Source: Hypericum androsaemum (lineage: Eukaryota > Streptophyta > Magnoliopsida > Malpighiales > Hypericaceae). Taken from it: a DNA stretch of 64,000 nucleotides. Location of the stretch: positions 5,972,109 through 6,036,108 of the forward strand of contig OZ023195.1 in assembly GCA_963995505.1 (NCBI GenBank), read 5' to 3'. Shown piece by piece: positions 1 to 11,445 of this stretch. The translations under genes were made by a program, and so were the position numbers. Every line of letters starts with the position of its first letter. Positions within the stretch are counted from its first letter, which is position 1. Under the pieces are notes generated by a model. The model was not told the DNA's origin. It did no database searches and saw only the letters and a program-made list of their open reading frames with translations.

Positions 1-154
1 GCTAAAACTAAAACGCTCTCTAGATCGCCAGCATTCGGCTATCAACTTATATCTACCGCTTATTCCAATCCAAAGTAAAATGTCGATACTAGCTAGCCCT
101 AACTCTTGGTCACGTTCCGAAAAACAGATTCAATTCCCGCGAGAAATCCGGAAC

Positions 155-415
155 CTGTATGTAGGGAGTGAGGAGGGAGAGCTGCAAGGCCCAGCCGAAC
201 TGGACCCCGGCGGCGATCGTGCAGCTGAGGACAAGCGTCGCCAGGCTGTACTGCTTCTTCGCCGGCGCCGTTTTCGGGGATCCGAGATCGGACGGGTCCC
301 GTGCCCCGGGGTCGGGCCGCGGGTGGCCGCCGCCGTCCCCGGCATCGATCGTCTCCATCTCTATCTCATTCCTCAGGTTCCTGTACGGAACCCGCCCCGT
401 CATCGGCTCCATCAT
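155..415 (-). CDS. SUC3: Sucrose transporter SUC3/SUT2 type, exon 1 (partial gene, runs off left edge)
   Basis: Sucrose/H+ symporter of the plasma membrane (MFS, GPH family). The 87 visible residues start [15 protein letters not shown], continue through an acidic and Gly/Pro-rich cytosolic N-terminus, and enter the first membrane helix with [20 protein letters not shown] and LLTPYIQ. The VPYRNLR and EIEMET stretches plus the wording LVLSCT are characteristic of the SUC3/SUT2 clade rather than SUC2 or SUC4. The exon ends in CAG at 155-157 followed by the donor GT (154-153); bases 1-154 are the start of intron 1, and the remaining helices lie outside the window. The start is ATG 415, with a second in-frame ATG directly after it. 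The G+C-rich exon contrasts with its AT-rich upstream flank. Family assignment is firm; orthology is inferred. Confidence 0.92.
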
Positions 416-2216
416 CGCTCGCCGCCAACAGAGGATATCGGTCCGTTATGGGCCGGGGTCAACTGAAGAGGTAACTGCCTTTTGGTTGCTTTTTTTATAT
501 TTTGTTTTTCTTTTCTACGAAGGCAAGCAAAGGGAGGATAATAATAATATAATAATAACAGGGTGGTGCTGACAGGTGGCGATGAGATGTGATTTCCCAC
601 CGACCCGCGTATTCTTTAAATTGCAGCGACGACCGAAACTGCGTGCGTATACTGTATATCAGTACCATATGATTATTGACTTTAAAATTTACATTTTTTT
701 TATGAGTCAACCAAAGTTTTTTTGATAAATTTATATTTTGGTTGAATCTATCTAGTATTTGGATGAACTTGATTGAATAAGAATGAATGTATAACTTTTT
801 CTTCCAAAAAATGCAGTTTTAACACTTGAATTCGACATTCGTGATTAAAATAATATCTTCTTTTCACCTTTGATTTCATTTGATCTACTGGCTGAATGAA
901 TGAGTTAGTTAGCAATTTCACAATGATTAAACCAGAGAAAATTAAGCAACTTTATTACATTTGTTACACGTGGAATGAATAGTTTATCTAACATTATTAA
1001 AAAATAAAAATTTTCGTTTTAAATGATTATATTCAAATTGAACAGATTTTACTTACAAAAAATTACATATTACTGCATTCGTTTTTGTAAAGTTCCAAAA
1101 AAAAACTTCATTCTTTGAATGGGCCGGTTCCGGACTTGGCTGATTCGCCCCTACCCAATAGGGCCTGCTTGCACCAATGGTCAATTTCGTGGATAAATCG
1201 AATCTGGTTGTAATACGAAGAGCAGAACTGATCGTTCTCCAACTGAATTTTACTGTGATAGAATTTTACCGAAACTGACGAAAGATTCTACGTTAAGATG
1301 TAACTTTTTCAAATTTACATCTGTCCCTCTATTTCAACCAAAAAAGTTAAATGATAATTGGCAACAACCAAAGGAATAGAGCCACGCTTCGGAGGAAATG
1401 AGTTGAGAAACATCAAATATCTTCACATATCGGCACAACAGTCGAGTTTGTCCAACTGCCTGTAGTTTTAGCTAATGTTGTAGGTGTTCCTCGCCAGGAA
1501 TCATATAAGAGGAATCGGATTCAGTGTTGAGAGCAAATTCAACTATAATGATATTCAAATTGTCAGATTCTTCTTTTCTTTTGTTCATCAGAATGTCAAG
1601 CCTGGTTAGGAGTCTTCTTTTTAGAACTCCAGAGGTCTTAACGCCTCGGACAAGCAACGGAAAGTTAGAAGTCTGGTTAGGAAGAATTCAGTTGGTTTTC
1701 TTGCAGTTGCGGAAACTAAGTTATAAGTCTCTTTCCTTGTTTCTGTAGGTTTTGGTCATGTCAGCTTTTTCCTTTTTATTTTCGGGCTTCTCTTGTTTTC
1801 ATGACGGTGTGGTATTCACTTTGCGATTTTAAAGTCAAGATAAGTTTTCCTATCGGGGTGCTTTTTTCCTACAACACTTTTTTTTCCTACGGATTTTGGT
1901 ATAGTAGGGTTTTAACAAAACCGGCAGTCGCAAACCCGTTTTGCTCCATGACAAGGTGAATGCCACACTAAGTAGGTTGTATATTCTATGGTGTTTAACT
2001 ACATGTACTTTTCAAAAGAAAAATCAGAATTGCAGACGTGGCAGACAATACCTAGCTTCACAAAGGCAATGGAAGATATATGAAGGGATACAAAGTTCTG
2101 CCAATGCCCCAAAATTCCGGTCCCCGTAAGTATGCAAGAGAGCATACCGATGAAGCCGGATATCACAGTAAATGTAGCGAAGCTGGGATGCGCCTATGTA
2201 CAGTGGACCTTGTCTC
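416..2216. other. Intergenic: upstream of SUC3, downstream of the BPA1-like gene
   Basis: No supported gene. AT-rich sequence that must hold the SUC3 promoter and 5' UTR (minus strand, just above 415) and the 3' UTR of the BPA1-like gene (below 2217). Short open frames around 1470-1750 and 1940-2230 lack recognisable domains. A stretch near 1229-1275 resembles 31260-31310 and is listed separately as a dispersed repeat. Confidence 0.6.
1225..1280. repeat. Dispersed repeat, copy 1
   Basis: Contains TCCAACTGAATTTTA followed by a GATAGAATTTTACCG stretch and a GACG motif. The same order (TCCAACTGAATTTTA, then GATAAAATTTTACTG, then GACGT) recurs at about 31260-31312. The repeat family is unknown. 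Confidence 0.5.
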
Positions 2217-3458
2217 TCAATGCTCGGCACCTCGAGTACCCAAATCAGCAGCGGCTTTAGCAGCTCGGTCTAGAGCACCCGATACCCAGATGGCTCCCCT
2301 TGAGAAGTAGCTACTGTTTACCACCGTGTTAGCTGCTGCAACAGCAGTTCTTCCTGTAGCGGACAGTGCTGAACGGGTTGTTTCAGAGACGTGGTACTTG
2401 TCATCCACTGCTTTCATAGCTTCCATCCCAGCGAAAAGCTTGTCGGCCAGGCCGATTCTCTCATTCAGCTCAGCAACCTTGGCAGCAGCTGTTGCAGAAA
2501 CCTGATGAGACTCATCAAAAGCTTTGGCCTTTGACATTGCATCTTTCCCCAGCACATAACCCTTAGCCAGCATGTCTTTCACCACCTCTTGTGCCATCGT
2601 AATAGCCTCTCCCACATCACTAACACGGCTCTGATCGTGCGGCTGCGAAAAAAATAATGTAATTAACGAACTAAGAGAAAGGCAAATGGATGACCATGGT
2701 CACAATTTATAATAAAGACAGCATACCATTGTCTCAGAATGATCCCGATATTCTGAAGCTCTATTCCAAAAATCAAATTCGTCTCCCCACCGAGTTATGC
2801 ACACACGCTGATCCAAGATAGTGGCACCCGAATGTGTAAGCAAAGAATTTAGTAACAGATCCATCATCCCGAGTTCATGCACTTGATGGGCATTGATTGC
2901 AGTCAGGTAGCGGAATCGATTCATCAAGAGAGGAACTAGGAAGTCATTCAAAAACCGACCAGTCAACTAAGTAGAATCTTAGAATTTCGATGCGAGATCA
3001 TTCAGAGCAATAGACTCCTACACCAATCAGGCCAAATATCTTATCACAATCACTTGCATTCTTGTTTGACGCTACAGGGAGAAGATCAAATCCATCATAT
3101 CACTCTAGTTATACTCCAATTCGATCCCGAACTACAAAAAGATGCACAGGCATCCATCAAACCAAACACTTACGCTGAGCAAAACCGCGGTTTCTTGCGA
3201 ATAGGCGTCTCGAAAAGTAACGTAGCCCGAGCAGGCACAATCCCCGGACCTGCATTTCGGAGGACCAAAATTCCACGTCATCAACGCGAAACCAGAATTC
3301 CTAACCGACTATCAAAGAACCAAAGGAGGGAGGGAAACTGACCTCATAATTTCGACACTCTCGATGGCGCCGGAGAAGGCGAAGAAGTCGTAGACATCCT
3401 TCTCCGTTGCCCTAGGAGACAGCCCCGTCACCTCCACCGTGTATCCACCTCCGCCCAT
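2217..3458 (-). CDS. BPA1-like RRM protein (binding partner of ACD11 family), 4 exons
   Basis: Coding exons on the minus strand: 3458-3343, 3249-3174, 2828-2727 and 2642-2217, giving 239 residues. Exon 1 (MGGGGYTVEVTGLSPRATEK, then DVYDFFAFSGAIESVEIM) and exon 2 (SGYVTFRDAYSQETAVLLS) form the RRM fold with the RNP1-like YVTF. Exon 3 has GATILDQRVCITRW, and exon 4 carries the family C-terminal region (VVKDMLAKGYVLGKDAMSKA, AKAFDESHQ, SSYFSRGAIWVSGALDRAA). Arabidopsis BPA1 and its paralogues bind the sphingolipid-transfer protein ACD11 and modulate defence and cell death; that role here is inference. Introns 1 and 3 have GT..AG borders. Intron 2 has a perfect GTAAGT donor, but its expected acceptor reads TTCG just before 2828, with no AG nearby. 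The next downstream AG (ending at 2808) would keep frame but delete seven residues of the fold. Family certain; intron 2 anomalous. Confidence 0.9.
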
Positions 3459-3749
3459 CCCTTCCGAATTCCTTTGCTTTTCCTTTATAAAAAAAAGAAA
3501 AAAAGAAACCCTAGGCCAAGTCTCCTGCGAGAAGAGAAAAAGAAGCTTTCGAAGTAAGCGAGGAAAACAAACGAGGAATGAGAGAGAAGCGGTTGATTCT
3601 CCGATGACAGCGGTTATGCTAATGGGCCTGTGAGTGTAAGGCCCTGAATGGGTCCTTGTTGGGCCGAAAACCATAAGAATGGGCCTCAGAATGTTTATTT
3701 TGTATTTTCCCGTACCGATTCATTCTCAAGGACTCGATACTCGTACCAC
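3459..3749. promoter_or_regulatory. 5' flank of the BPA1-like gene
   Basis: On the minus strand the bases just above ATG 3458 are purine/T-rich (A- and T-runs at 3480-3520), typical of a 5' UTR. The open frame continues upstream to 3674 without similarity, so ATG 3458 is chosen because family homology begins there. No clear TATA box was recognised. Confidence 0.35.
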
Positions 3750-4265
3750 GGTAACTTTTTTATTTATTAAAAAAAGGTAAAAATATATTAACTTAAAATC
3801 ATAGGTTACATTATGAGTACTAGAAGTAAAAATACAACTAGCAAATCCAAGAACGTATCCCCTAGACTCTATCCCATCTCGACCATCTAAGATACAACCC
3901 AATCAGCCCACAAGGGCCAATTAAAATCATATCCCAATCGTCGCATCTTTAATAGCGTTAAGGAGATCTGACGTTCTCCTTTTAAAAGAGCGTTTAAATC
4001 GCTAAAAAAAACCCAGCTTTCATGTACGTTGCACTCGTTAATCTCTGTCTGAATTTGAGTTATATTGCATGGAGAGATTCGTCAAACACTCTTGGAGATT
4101 CATTTTGATCGAACTCGCCCTCGGCCTCGAGTAAACTTTCTTAGATAATGGTTCTTATTTTTGGAGAGACTTACATTTTACTCGTTAATTTTCTCGCCTG
4201 GGAAGAAGTTCGTATACGCAGTAACTTGAAGAAGGACTGCCTAGAATGTGGAGTGAATCATGTCA
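3750..4265 (-). mobile_element. Probable LINE 3' end (degenerate)
   Basis: Read on the minus strand, this ends in a plant LINE-like tail: a stretch corresponding to TATGATTTTAAGTTAATATA, then TTTTTACC, then an A/T tail (3750-3790). No reverse-transcriptase coding sequence remains. The call rests on tail style only. Confidence 0.4.
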
Positions 4266-4728
4266 AAATTACGAGATTAAATTAAAATTTACATTGTTTT
4301 ATGCTTTGAATTATATGTGATTTAAACTTAACTTCACACTCTTTTGATATCTACCATCGTATCTACATGCAGCAAATATTTCAAATTAGACCCACGCTGT
4401 TAGCAAGATAGAAACTAAAAAAGATTTTTTAAAAAGATTTTGATTTTTATCACTTCAACCTATTATCGTTAGTTCAAAACTATATTCTATAAAAAAATAT
4501 CATTTAGCCAGTTTTCCATATTCTGCCTAAGAACATTCCAGCCACACTAATCTTCATAGTTTGCTAGGCTTTATTGATTTTGGATTTTTGACCAAAATAG
4601 TGGTACGGTAAAAAAGATTTACCAAAATGGGGCTGCAGATAAATATTTTCTGAAAATGGTGTTCACGTTAGACTATGTCGAAAAAAGTCATATCTGAAAA
4701 TCAAGATACAAATTTTTTTTCATTATCA

Positions 4729-4785
4729 CCAAGATACGAGATTTTCGGGCATAGCCAACATACGCCTAAAAAACTCGTATCTTGG
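4729..4785. repeat. Hairpin with CCAAGATACGAG / CTCGTATCTTGG arms
   Basis: Within the left arm, CCAAGATACGAG at 4729-4740 pairs with CTCGTATCTTGG ending at 4785 around a spacer holding TAGCCAACATA. Degenerate copies of the same motif follow to 4850, and the matching hairpin recurs in the right arm (7088-7142). Confidence 0.75.
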
Positions 4786-5931
4786 AAAGATATGCCTAAA
4801 AAACTCATATCTTGATAAGATACGACGTAAAAAATTATATCTTGGTCGAATATACGATTTGCGAGTATTTTTTTTACTGTTATAATAAATAGCATTGATC
4901 GTGACAACTAGACAAGGTATTGAGAGTGGGGTGATGAGTTAAAATTCCGTCATTAACAATTTTCCTGCAATTTCATGTGAACTCACTGCCTTGTCTGGGT
5001 ATGCTGTACTTTTTTTTTGAAAGGGTTTGCTGTGGTGGCTGACTTATTGTACCAGACGTATTGTACCACCAAGTAATATATTGTTGATCGACATTCATCA
5101 TAAATAGAAAAACTACATGTTACATTAATTAATCTAAAAAAGTGATAGGCTTAACAAATAAAAAATACTCAGATTAAAATAAATAATAACATTTCAAAAA
5201 TAAATAATTTTTTCCAGGATAGTGATCGATTTTTTCATCCGAGACCTAAGTGTATATTTTTTCGACCCGGGGAACAAAAAGCAACTAGGTGTTTTGACAA
5301 TCCATTTTTTAACTACAGAAATTCAATTAATTTTTATTCATAAAAATATGATAATATTTAAAAATAACAGTTAAGTCCATAACTATATATTTTTTTCCCG
5401 AGAAAGATGGGTAAAATGACTCTTAAACCTTTAATCCTTCGTTTATAAGCAACAAGGTCAGTAAAAAAATATAGCTTGATTAGACAACATATCCATGTTA
5501 TTCATTCCATGTAACTGAATAATTAATACATGTTATGCATTTCATTTAATTGTTTAAGATGTAGCATTCATTAATAGAATTAGAAAAGAATATCGATGTG
5601 AAAAGAAAGCTTCAATTGCAATTTTTTAACCGGTAAATTTTGTTAATGCAATGCGTGTTACATAACATAGTGTGTAATATCTTTTTTTTTGAGGTTATGG
5701 CTCTTGGGTTCATCAAAATTCTACGGTCATAAAATTCAATAGGATAAACTCGATAACACTACATTATCACAATTCTACATTCAAAATTTAGATATACTGA
5801 TTGTGGGCTACAAAATTAAGACCCACATCACTTTAGAAATTATTGAATTAAAATCTTTATTTTTATTAAAATATTATTTAGAAATTATCTGTAATATATA
5901 AATCAATAATATTAGACTTTGAACAGCTTAT

Positions 5932-6053
5932 AGGAAAAAGCAGCCACCAAGTACAGCAAATCAGACAAGGCACTGAGTTCACATGAAATTGCAGGAAAAA
6001 GCAGCCACCAAGTACAGCAAATCGGACAAGGCACTGAGTTCACATGAAATTGC
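5932..6053. repeat. 61-bp tandem duplication
   Basis: Two near-identical 61-bp units begin AGGAAAAAGCAGCCACCAAG at 5932 and 5993 and differ at one or two positions. Part of the unit occurs inverted at 4966-5010 (CCTGCAATTTCATGTGAACT). Confidence 0.9.
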
Positions 6054-6257
6054 AAAAAAATGTCCATTAAGGGATTCGAACCTATCACCCAACATATTAT
6101 AGGTAAGGCTTTGCCCAAACTGAGATCTTAGGATTTTACGATTTGTCATGGGCAAAATGAGTCAGAGCATATGCAAGATCAGGAGTCGAACAGGATTGGT
6201 GAGATCTGAGTGATAACTCTTGAGATCCTGAGATCTACAAGTTGAAGTGGTGGGATG

Positions 6258-6390
6258 TTTCTCAACGCTTCCAGAGGAGAGAGAAAAATAAGGAGTTATC
6301 CTTAGTTTAACATTTTAATAATATTTCTCAACACTTCCATAGGAGAGAGAAGGATAATGAGTTATCATTCGTTTAATATTTTAATAATAT
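6258..6390. repeat. 66-bp tandem duplication
   Basis: Two units begin TTTCTCAAC at 6258 and 6324, each with CTTCCA, GGAGAGAGA, GAGTTATC and ATTTTAATAATAT. A partial third copy (AATTTTTTAATAATATTTGT) follows near 6460. Confidence 0.8.
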
Positions 6391-7278
6391 TTGTTATCCG
6401 GATAACTATACTTCGTTTACTATGTAGAGCAAAATACAAAATCTACTATACTTTGTTTAATTTTTTAATAATATTTGTTATTCGGATAACTATTGATCGA
6501 CTAAAATATTTAAAATAACACGATTGATAATTATTACGAATAGTTTTATATTAATTAAATTATAATAATCAAATTTATATTAATTAATATCTCTAAAATT
6601 AATAATTTTAGAGTTATTTAAATCTGTATTTTTATCATACCAATTTTTTGCCACTTATTTCTTTTGCATCAATTTTGATGTTTATTTTATTTTTTTATTG
6701 TTCGTCAAACCACATTATGTAACCTATAGATATGTAGTAGATTACCATTAAAAATTGTATTGAACTGAGATTTTTGTGTGTAAATTTATGAAGGAAAATT
6801 GGTCATTAGTAAAAAAAGTTTATGGAAAGGTTATTAATCTTAGTTATTTCTATAATTTTATCTATTTGGTAAATTTTACGATCCGTGTTACGATTTTACG
6901 ATCTACGATTTTTCTATTCCCAAACGATCTTTAGTGGAATTCCGATTTTGACAACCTTGGCCAACTCAGTTATGCTTACTACCATATCTAATTGTCACGA
7001 TTAAATATATTTATTATAACAGTACGAAAAAATACTCGAACGTCGTATACTCGACCAAGATACGAGTATTTTACGTCGTATCTTACCAAGATACGAGTTT
7101 TTTAGGCTTATGTTGGCTACGCCCAAGAAACTCGTATCTTGGTGACAACGATAGAAAAAGTCATATCTTGGTTCCAAGATACGGCTTTTCCGATTTAGTC
7201 CGAAATAGACACTATTTCCGAAAAAAAATTATCGGGAGCTCCATTTTGATAAATCTTTACTACTATAACACTATTTTG

Positions 7279-8036
7279 TAGGGATGGCAGAAATACTCAT
7301 ACTCTGAGGGTCAGACCCTACCCTTACCCTACGGGCCTAGACCCAGTCAAAGTCAACATACCCTTACCCTACGGGTCTAGGGTATGTTGACTTTGACTGG
7401 GTCTAGGGTAGGGTATGTGTATGTGTCCATGTTTAGAGGTAAGGTCTAGGGTAGGGTATGAATTCATAGTTAGACCCTGTGGGTCGGACCCTACCCTTAT
7501 ATTTTTACCATATTTTAGACTCTACTCTAATTAGACTCTAGTTAGACCGTATTGATAATATATATAATATACTTTACGGTTAACTTTAACATATTTATTA
7601 TGTTATTCCGCAACTAGCTTAGAAGATGTCGTGAATGATGGATCACTAGAAGCTGACATGCTATATTTTTCTTTTGTTGAATTGTTTATGTACTTCAAAC
7701 TCTAAAAGAAAAACCTTGGACCATTGAAATTAAATTACAAAATTTGATATTTCATCAATTTTCTATTGAATGTTGATGTGTAACGTAGTAGATGTCTTGA
7801 ATTTATTTAAATTTTATATAAAAATTAAGTTTTGATTAAAAATTATCAAAATGCAGAACATTAAAGGGTCGGACCCTGCAGACCCTGTAGACCCTGGGTC
7901 TCCAAGAGGGTAGGGTATGAATCTAACAATAAAAAATTTGTAGGGTCGAAGGTAGGGTATGGGTCCATCCAAAAAAACTAGGGTATGGGTAGGGTCCTAT
8001 CAATACCCTACCCTACCCTACCCATTACCATCCCTA
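7279..8036. mobile_element. Non-autonomous hAT element (758 bp) with exact 8-bp TSD
   Basis: Begins TAGGGATGGCAG at 7279 and ends ACCATCCCTA at 8036, so the terminal inverted repeat is TAGGGATGG(C/T)A. It is flanked by exact 8-bp duplications CTATTTTG at 7271-7278 and 8037-8044, the hAT signature. Subterminal regions are full of TAGGG/CCCTA units. Near the left end a hairpin pairs AGACCCAGTCAAAGTCAACA (about 7330) with its complement about 30 bases further on. No transposase frame, so it depends on an element elsewhere. Confidence 0.93.
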
Positions 8037-8500
8037 CTATTTTGATCAAAAATACTCGAATTTTCAATCTTCAACGTACTTAAAAAATACAATATGTGAT
8101 AAAATTCTACATACACCACGGTTTTTTTGAAACGACTACATACAACACAGCTACATCAACAACCTACCTATATATTTTGAGAAAGAATAAGAATAATATA
8201 GTATCTATATTATACTTATGCGAAAGTACTCTAAAAATAAAATTCAAAATTTTAATACGGAAATTTGATGCTTTTGATGTAATGCTAAAACTAGAATGGA
8301 CATATGAGCTGTTTTCATGTCTAGCAGTGTTCTGGTCTTGCTTAAATTTATTGGATCCCAATAACTCTTAAATAAGACTCAAACTCGACTTCATTCGCTT
8401 AATTACATTTTTTTATCGTTTGAACAAATTCTCGGAAGTTATTAACGTCGATATTTATTAATATTGGTATGGCATAGGATAGGAGCCCACTGATGTGGGT

Positions 8501-8535
<35 letters not shown>
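8501..8535. repeat. G(35) homopolymer
   Basis: Thirty-five consecutive G residues inside a longer G-rich tract (8496-8543). Could be a real microsatellite or G-quadruplex former, or a sequencing or assembly artefact. Confidence 0.95.
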
Positions 8536-8536
<1 letters not shown>

Positions 8537-8750
8537 GGGGTGGTTTCGTTAAATTTGGTATTTGGAAATTATATAACTAGTTCTATTAATTAAGAGACAG
8601 TTATGAAAATAAAATTTACTCCTAATCATCATGATTCTTTATTCAAAAAATAAAAAATCACAAACTAATTTTATCAGATGTCATTTCAAATTACAATTAA
8701 CTAGTAATCGATGATTTGTATACTGAAGAAGAAATAAATAATAAATCTAT

Positions 8751-8888
8751 TTGTTGGCAAACGACATGATATGTTATGCCAAAAGACATGATATTTGTTG
8801 GCAACTTGCAGAGTCTCATAGGTCAAACGACATGGTATGTTATGCCAAAAGGCAAGATATTTGTTGGCAACTAGTAGAGTCTCATGGG
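8751..8888. repeat. Tandem repeat, 66-bp unit with TTGTTGGCAA
   Basis: TTGTTGGCAA recurs at 8751, 8795 and 8861, each with ACGACATG(A/G)TATGTTATGCC or GAGTCTCAT modules. A degenerate copy lies at 9184-9270. The open frame through it is a by-product of the repeat. Confidence 0.8.
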
Positions 8889-8936
8889 GGTAGATTTGGT
8901 GGGGACTTGGGTAATCCCCAACTATGGGAACTAACT

Positions 8937-9076
8937 CAAACCAATATCACCACACATGCAAACCAATATCACTTCACATGCAAACCAATATCACTTCATA
9001 TGTAAACCAGCGTCTTCTAAACCAATATTACTTCACATACAAACCAATATCACTTCACATGCAAACCAATAATACC
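8937..9076. repeat. 22-bp minisatellite (CAAACCAATATCACTTCACATG)n
   Basis: About six units of CAAACCAATATCACTTCA plus CATG, several degenerate. The array is bracketed by opposing GTGGGGACT (8897) and AGTCCCCAC (about 9160) motifs, which may be short inverted termini of a small element. Confidence 0.8.
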
Positions 9077-9289
9077 TGATAGGTTATTGACCATCAGATT
9101 TAAAAATAATCAAATCTGACGGCCCAAAATGTAGTCCCCACCTATGGACAAATTTTCTTTAGTCCCCACTCAATCCGATCTCGAGTCTCATATGTCAAAT
9201 AGCATGGTAGTTGTTGGCAACTCACATGGTCTAATATGTTAAGCAGCATGGTATGTTATGATAAAAGGTACGACATGACTACGTAAATA

Positions 9290-11445
9290 CTGAAAAATAA
9301 TCAAGGATTGATTAACGAGACAAAAATAAACAAGGAACCAAACCTAACCATAAAATATTTGAAATAAAAATCGAACCTCGCCTCGCAGAGAAAATCAAAT
9401 CTGGTACTAGCAGTGCTTCCTCAAAAAAACCACAAGAAAAGGAGGAAAACGAGAACTGAAATGAAGGAAGAAGATCGGGAAATGTGAATTAGAATTTCAA
9501 AAGGCATGAGAGAAGGACAAAATCGTAGAGATTTTTTTGATTTTCAGTCGATAATGGGAGGAAGAAGCGGAAGGGATGGGGGGAGAATTAATATCTTTCC
9601 TTTCTCTAATATATTTGATTTTTTCTTTCTGATTCTGCATGGAGAGAAAATCTCAATAATACCCCTATTAAATTATGAGTCGTTAAATTGAATAGAAAAT
9701 TTATTTATCAAAATAAATGGTAGGTCAGGATTCATTATGTATGATGCATAATTAATTTACTCCTATGTACTGAATCTGACCTCGAGGCGAGTGCGACTCT
9801 TGCGTTGAAAGCTCAGTCTATGTAGTGTAAGAGTCACGTGATACTCAACTATCAGCTTCATATGTTGGCCAATGGCATACTCCCCACTTCAAATTTTCCT
9901 TGCAGGAAACCGTTTCTTTGTCGCCGGAGAATTGCGCATAAAACATCTGAATCAATTGGATGACGCAGATATGACATGCTGATAAAATTTAATGATGTAA
10001 TATAATATGTGAAATAGTTCAAATAATTGGAGTTAGCATATATCAGTTTTTTAAGTAAACTTATACCAACTGGTCAAAATTTTTAAGCTACAAATTGGCG
10101 AGGTTGTCAATTTGTCGTATAAATTTATGTCAATCTATCGGGTAAACTTGCGGTAAAGTGAACTTTAATGTTTGCATGTAGCATTTAACAAATCGGTCTT
10201 CAGATCGGAACTTAAGGAGTACACCTTCATGAGAAATTTTATATTTTATGGTGTTTCTTTTATACCAAGTCATGTAATTTTTGTAACGAAATCAATTCAT
10301 TATTGTAGCATCGGTTAAAATAAATTGTTTCCTAAAAAATAGAATTAAATCATAAATGAAAAAAATAAGTTGAAGTTTTGTTATATTTTAATTTTTTTAA
10401 GTACGTAAAAAATTTAAGTTTTAGTTTTACAAAAAGTTACCGATACTTAAAGTAAAATGCCTGCTGGGAAACTTGCAAAGTAATATAACAATTGTTCAAG
10501 AAAATAAAGCATTCTATTTTAATTTTCATGATTAAAATAATAATTATTCTTCCATCTCTTAAACCTGCATTTTCAGAAAAAGATTTGCTAACTTTCTTTT
10601 TGCAGGATGCAACATTCTTAACAACCACGGCCTTGCGTTGTTCTCAAAATTATTAAATTATTATAATAGTATAAAATAATCTAATACCAAATAATATTTG
10701 TCAACATACTTGTCACACGATATATTACTGTTCATAATACGATTTTTTCGTGCGTGGGGTTTTGAAAAACTTATACTCTCAAATTCCTCTCGAGTGTATA
10801 GTTAGTGTCATCGATAATTTATTAGTTTTTAATCATGAAAATTACTTTCATATCCATCAAAAAGCATAGATCTGTCAAATTATTATAACTAATTGTTATA
10901 TTGGTTTGCGAGTTTTCGATGCATTAGGCACTTTATTTAAGTGTCTAAACTAAATTCTATTTCTTTGAAATTAAAATTAAAATTAAATAAAATACTTGAT
11001 TTTATTTTCATCAACTTTTTGGTAACTTTCCGTAACATTAAAATTATATTTTTTAACGTAATTTTTCTCTACTAAAGAAATTAAAATATAACAAACTTGA
11101 AAATATTATTTTCATTAATCATTTAGTTCTATTTTCTTGAAATAGAATACTTTGTGTAGGAAATAGTTTATTTTTAACCTATTCATAATAATGGCTTGAT
11201 TTTATTTCTATAATTACATATCCTAGTCATCTAATTAATTAATTTGTCCTAAATCTATTTGACAATTGTGTAAGTACATACCAAATTATCAAATGACTTG
11301 GTATGGAGAGACCACCATAAAATTTCTCCACGAGGGGTTTAATTAATTCGTCAAGGAGCTTAGCTAGTGTTGGAAAAAATATATATGTGCGTGATTTGTA
11401 TATTTACCATTTTTAGATTATAACTAATTGGTATGTTATTTTTTT
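9290..11445. other. AT-rich spacer, no gene recognised
   Basis: No coding sequence with family similarity on either strand. Short frames at 9506-9691 and 10437-10628 have no domain. The sequence looks like old degraded non-coding DNA. Confidence 0.5.

Larger units (their letters stand above)
4565..8080. mobile_element. Large inverted-repeat structure (~350-bp arms), unclassified, with nested hAT
   Basis: The left arm (about 4565-4912) and right arm (about 6985-7278 plus 8037-8080) are reverse complements over their full length with small gaps. Shared blocks in order include TTTTTGACCAAAATAG, AGATTTACCAAAATGG, CACCAAGATACGAG, TAGCCAACATA, CCTAAAAAACTCGTATCTTG, TAAGATACGACGTAAAA and ACTGTTATAATAAAT. 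A 758-bp hAT element (7279-8036) interrupts the right arm. A second inner inverted pair is 4966-5010 against 5932-6053. No transposase frame was found between the arms and no clear target duplication was fixed. It may be a non-autonomous DNA transposon with long termini or two copies in opposite orientation. Confidence 0.7.

Noticed and set aside
1472..1748. Open frames on both strands
   Set aside because: Overlapping, short and without any recognised motif or intron-consistent extension.
6061..6090. tRNA-like B box GGTTCGAATCCC on the minus strand
   Set aside because: No matching A box, acceptor stem or cloverleaf; at most a SINE scrap.
8096..8371. 91-residue open frame
   Set aside because: AT-rich, no domain, begins at the edge of the inverted-repeat structure.
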